Source: Caldifarciminota bacterium (GTDB lineage Bacteria > WOR-3 > Hydrothermia > UBA1063 > CAJXJZ01). From it: DNA of 14,683 nt. The notes under the pieces are model-generated. The model had not been told where the DNA came from. It saw only the letters and a list, made by a program, of their open reading frames with translations, and did not search any database. Below are positions 13,715 through 14,683 of this stretch, in pieces; positions within the stretch are counted from its first letter, which is position 1; each line of letters begins with the position of its first letter. The position numbers and the translations under genes were made by a program. The stretch covers positions 1 through 14,683 of the forward strand of contig JALTEL010000675.1 in the NCBI GenBank assembly GCA_027073945.1, read 5' to 3'.

Positions 13715-14683
13715 ATGACAATTATAGAAATAATAAGTGTTGGCCTTTTAGCCTTTATCATTGGAGGATTTGGTGCATGGTTAGTTAGTAAATACGCTTT
13801 CAGGATAGGGTTGTTGGATCGTCCAAATATTCGCAGTTCCCATTCATTGCCTACGCCTAAGGGCGGGGGGCTGGGGATTTCTATAGTCTTTTGTATTTTT
13901 AGCATTGCTTTGGGATTGCCTTTGCTTTTTTGGCTTCCGGTTTTTGCAGTTTCAATGCTCAGTTTAGTGGGGGACCGAATAGATATTGCGCCTTACATTC
14001 GCCTCATTGTTCAATTCGGAGCCGCGTTTCTGGTGCTTTTATCGTTATTAGAACGATATGATCTATCAGTTTTTCATTTTGGGCCTGACATTTGGATTGT
14101 TCAGGCCTTTTATTTTTTATTTGCATCGATTTTTATTGTAGGCACGGCAAATTTTTATAATTTTATGGATGGAATAAATGGAATTGCAGGTCTGACAGGT
14201 GTCGTGGCTTTTGGGCTTCTTGCTTTATATGGCATAGATAAAGGTGTAAACATTAACTGGATATTGCTTTGCTTTGGAATATTGATGTCTTGTATCGGAT
14301 TTTTACCATTCAATTTTCCAAATGCGAGGGTGTTTATGGGGGATGTTGGCAGTGTTTTACTTGGTTTCTTGTTTGCTGTTTTGGTGCTGGTTATGGCTAA
14401 AACTTTTTGGGAATTTGCTCTTTTAGCCTCTTTTATGTTCCCTTTTTATGCTGATGAGCTTATAACGATGGCAGAACGTATCAAAGATGGTTGGAGCCTT
14501 ACAAAACCGCACCGCCGCCATCTTTATCAGGTCTTGGCAAACGAGGCTGGGATTTCACATTGGAAAGTTTCTTTAGGATATGGAGTCTTTCAACTGTCAG
14601 CAGGGATAGTTTTCTGGAAGACTTTAGAAAAAGGCGTTGTTTTTTTTATCTTATCCCTTGTTTTTACAGCAATAGTATTTCTT
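13715..14683 (+). CDS. wbpL: WbpL/WecA-like polyprenyl-phosphate HexNAc-1-phosphate transferase (3' partial)
   Basis: 323 residues are visible and the frame runs off the window. It is a polytopic inner-membrane enzyme of the MraY/WecA/WbpL superfamily that transfers a HexNAc-type sugar 1-phosphate from UDP to undecaprenyl phosphate, starting each repeat unit. Landmarks are RPNIRSSHSLPTPKGGGLGI (36-55), NFYNFMDGINGIAG (146-159), FMGDVGS (207-213) and HRRHLYQ (266-272), which lies in the cytoplasmic catalytic loop. The usual DD pair before the RL segment is replaced by G86-D87 (VGDRID), an unusual change in a Mg-binding region. ATG 13715 is preferred because the first membrane segment follows at once. 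Upstream in-frame ATGs at 13637 and 13679 would add a non-homologous extension. The gap to the SDR gene is 173 bp and holds nothing else recognisable. Confidence 0.9.
   Translation, partial: MTIIEIISVGLLAFIIGGFGAWLVSKYAFRIGLLDRPNIRSSHSLPTPKGGGLGISIVFCIFSIALGLPLLFWLPVFAVSMLSLVGDRIDIAPYIRLIVQFGAAFLVLLSLLERYDLSVFHFGPDIWIVQAFYFLFASIFIVGTANFYNFMDGINGIAGLTGVVAFGLLALYGIDKGVNINWILLCFGILMSCIGFLPFNFPNARVFMGDVGSVLLGFLFAVLVLVMAKTFWEFALLASFMFPFYADELITMAERIKDGWSLTKPHRRHLYQVLANEAGISHWKVSLGYGVFQLSAGIVFWKTLEKGVVFFILSLVFTAIVFL

Noticed and set aside
13600..13905. 101-codon minus-strand ORF over the WbpL-like start
   Set aside because: It overlaps the conserved N-terminal motif of the WbpL-like protein on the other strand and is an antisense shadow.

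Overview
The window is one stretch of a cell-surface polysaccharide (O-antigen or capsule-like) biosynthesis locus. Every intact gene reads on the + strand. The source is most likely a Gram-negative, probably proteobacterial, moderately AT-rich genome. The indicators are a Wzy-type polymerase, a WbpL/WecA-type initiating sugar-phosphate transferase next to a WbpV-like 4-reductase and a WbuB-like transferase, and many GT4/GT2/FkbM genes of differing base composition. The species cannot be fixed from the sequence.

Left edge (1-1132): no intact gene. Positions 1-109 show nothing recognisable. Positions 110-521 hold a 392-bp internally deleted insertion sequence, with short terminal inverted repeats, an exact 10-bp target duplication and an 80-codon minus-strand stub behind a hairpin-masked ribosome binding site. 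Positions 513-963 are a frameshifted IS481-family transposase relic. A perfect 30-bp palindrome (1038-1067) and a 16-codon leader-like reading frame (1093-1143) precede the first gene.

Core (1133-11184): putative Wzy polymerase, zinc-ribbon methyltransferase, CgeB-like glycosyltransferase (TTG start), two GT4 glycosyltransferases (the second with a GTG start), a WaaE-like GT2, an FkbM methyltransferase and another GT4. Between them lie broken genes: decayed coding sequence at 5961-6214, a GT4 pseudogene with a frameshift and an internal deletion (7397-8149), and an unidentified relic (8139-8369).

Right end (11186-14683): the N-terminal stub of a GT2 gene, a WbuB-like GT4, a WbpV-like SDR and a WbpL-like polyprenyl-phosphate sugar-1-phosphate transferase cut by the window edge. 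By family precedent, the SDR makes a UDP-6-deoxy-HexNAc, the WbpL-like enzyme loads it on undecaprenyl phosphate, the WbuB-like enzyme may add the next sugar, the other transferases extend and methylate the unit, and Wzy polymerises it. No flippase (Wzx), ABC exporter or chain-length regulator lies in the window.

I see no wholly new system. The distinctive content is a polysaccharide locus in the middle of remodelling: at least three broken gene remnants sit between intact glycosyltransferases, a broken GT4 has an intact relative 2 kb downstream, and insertion-sequence relics lie at the edge.
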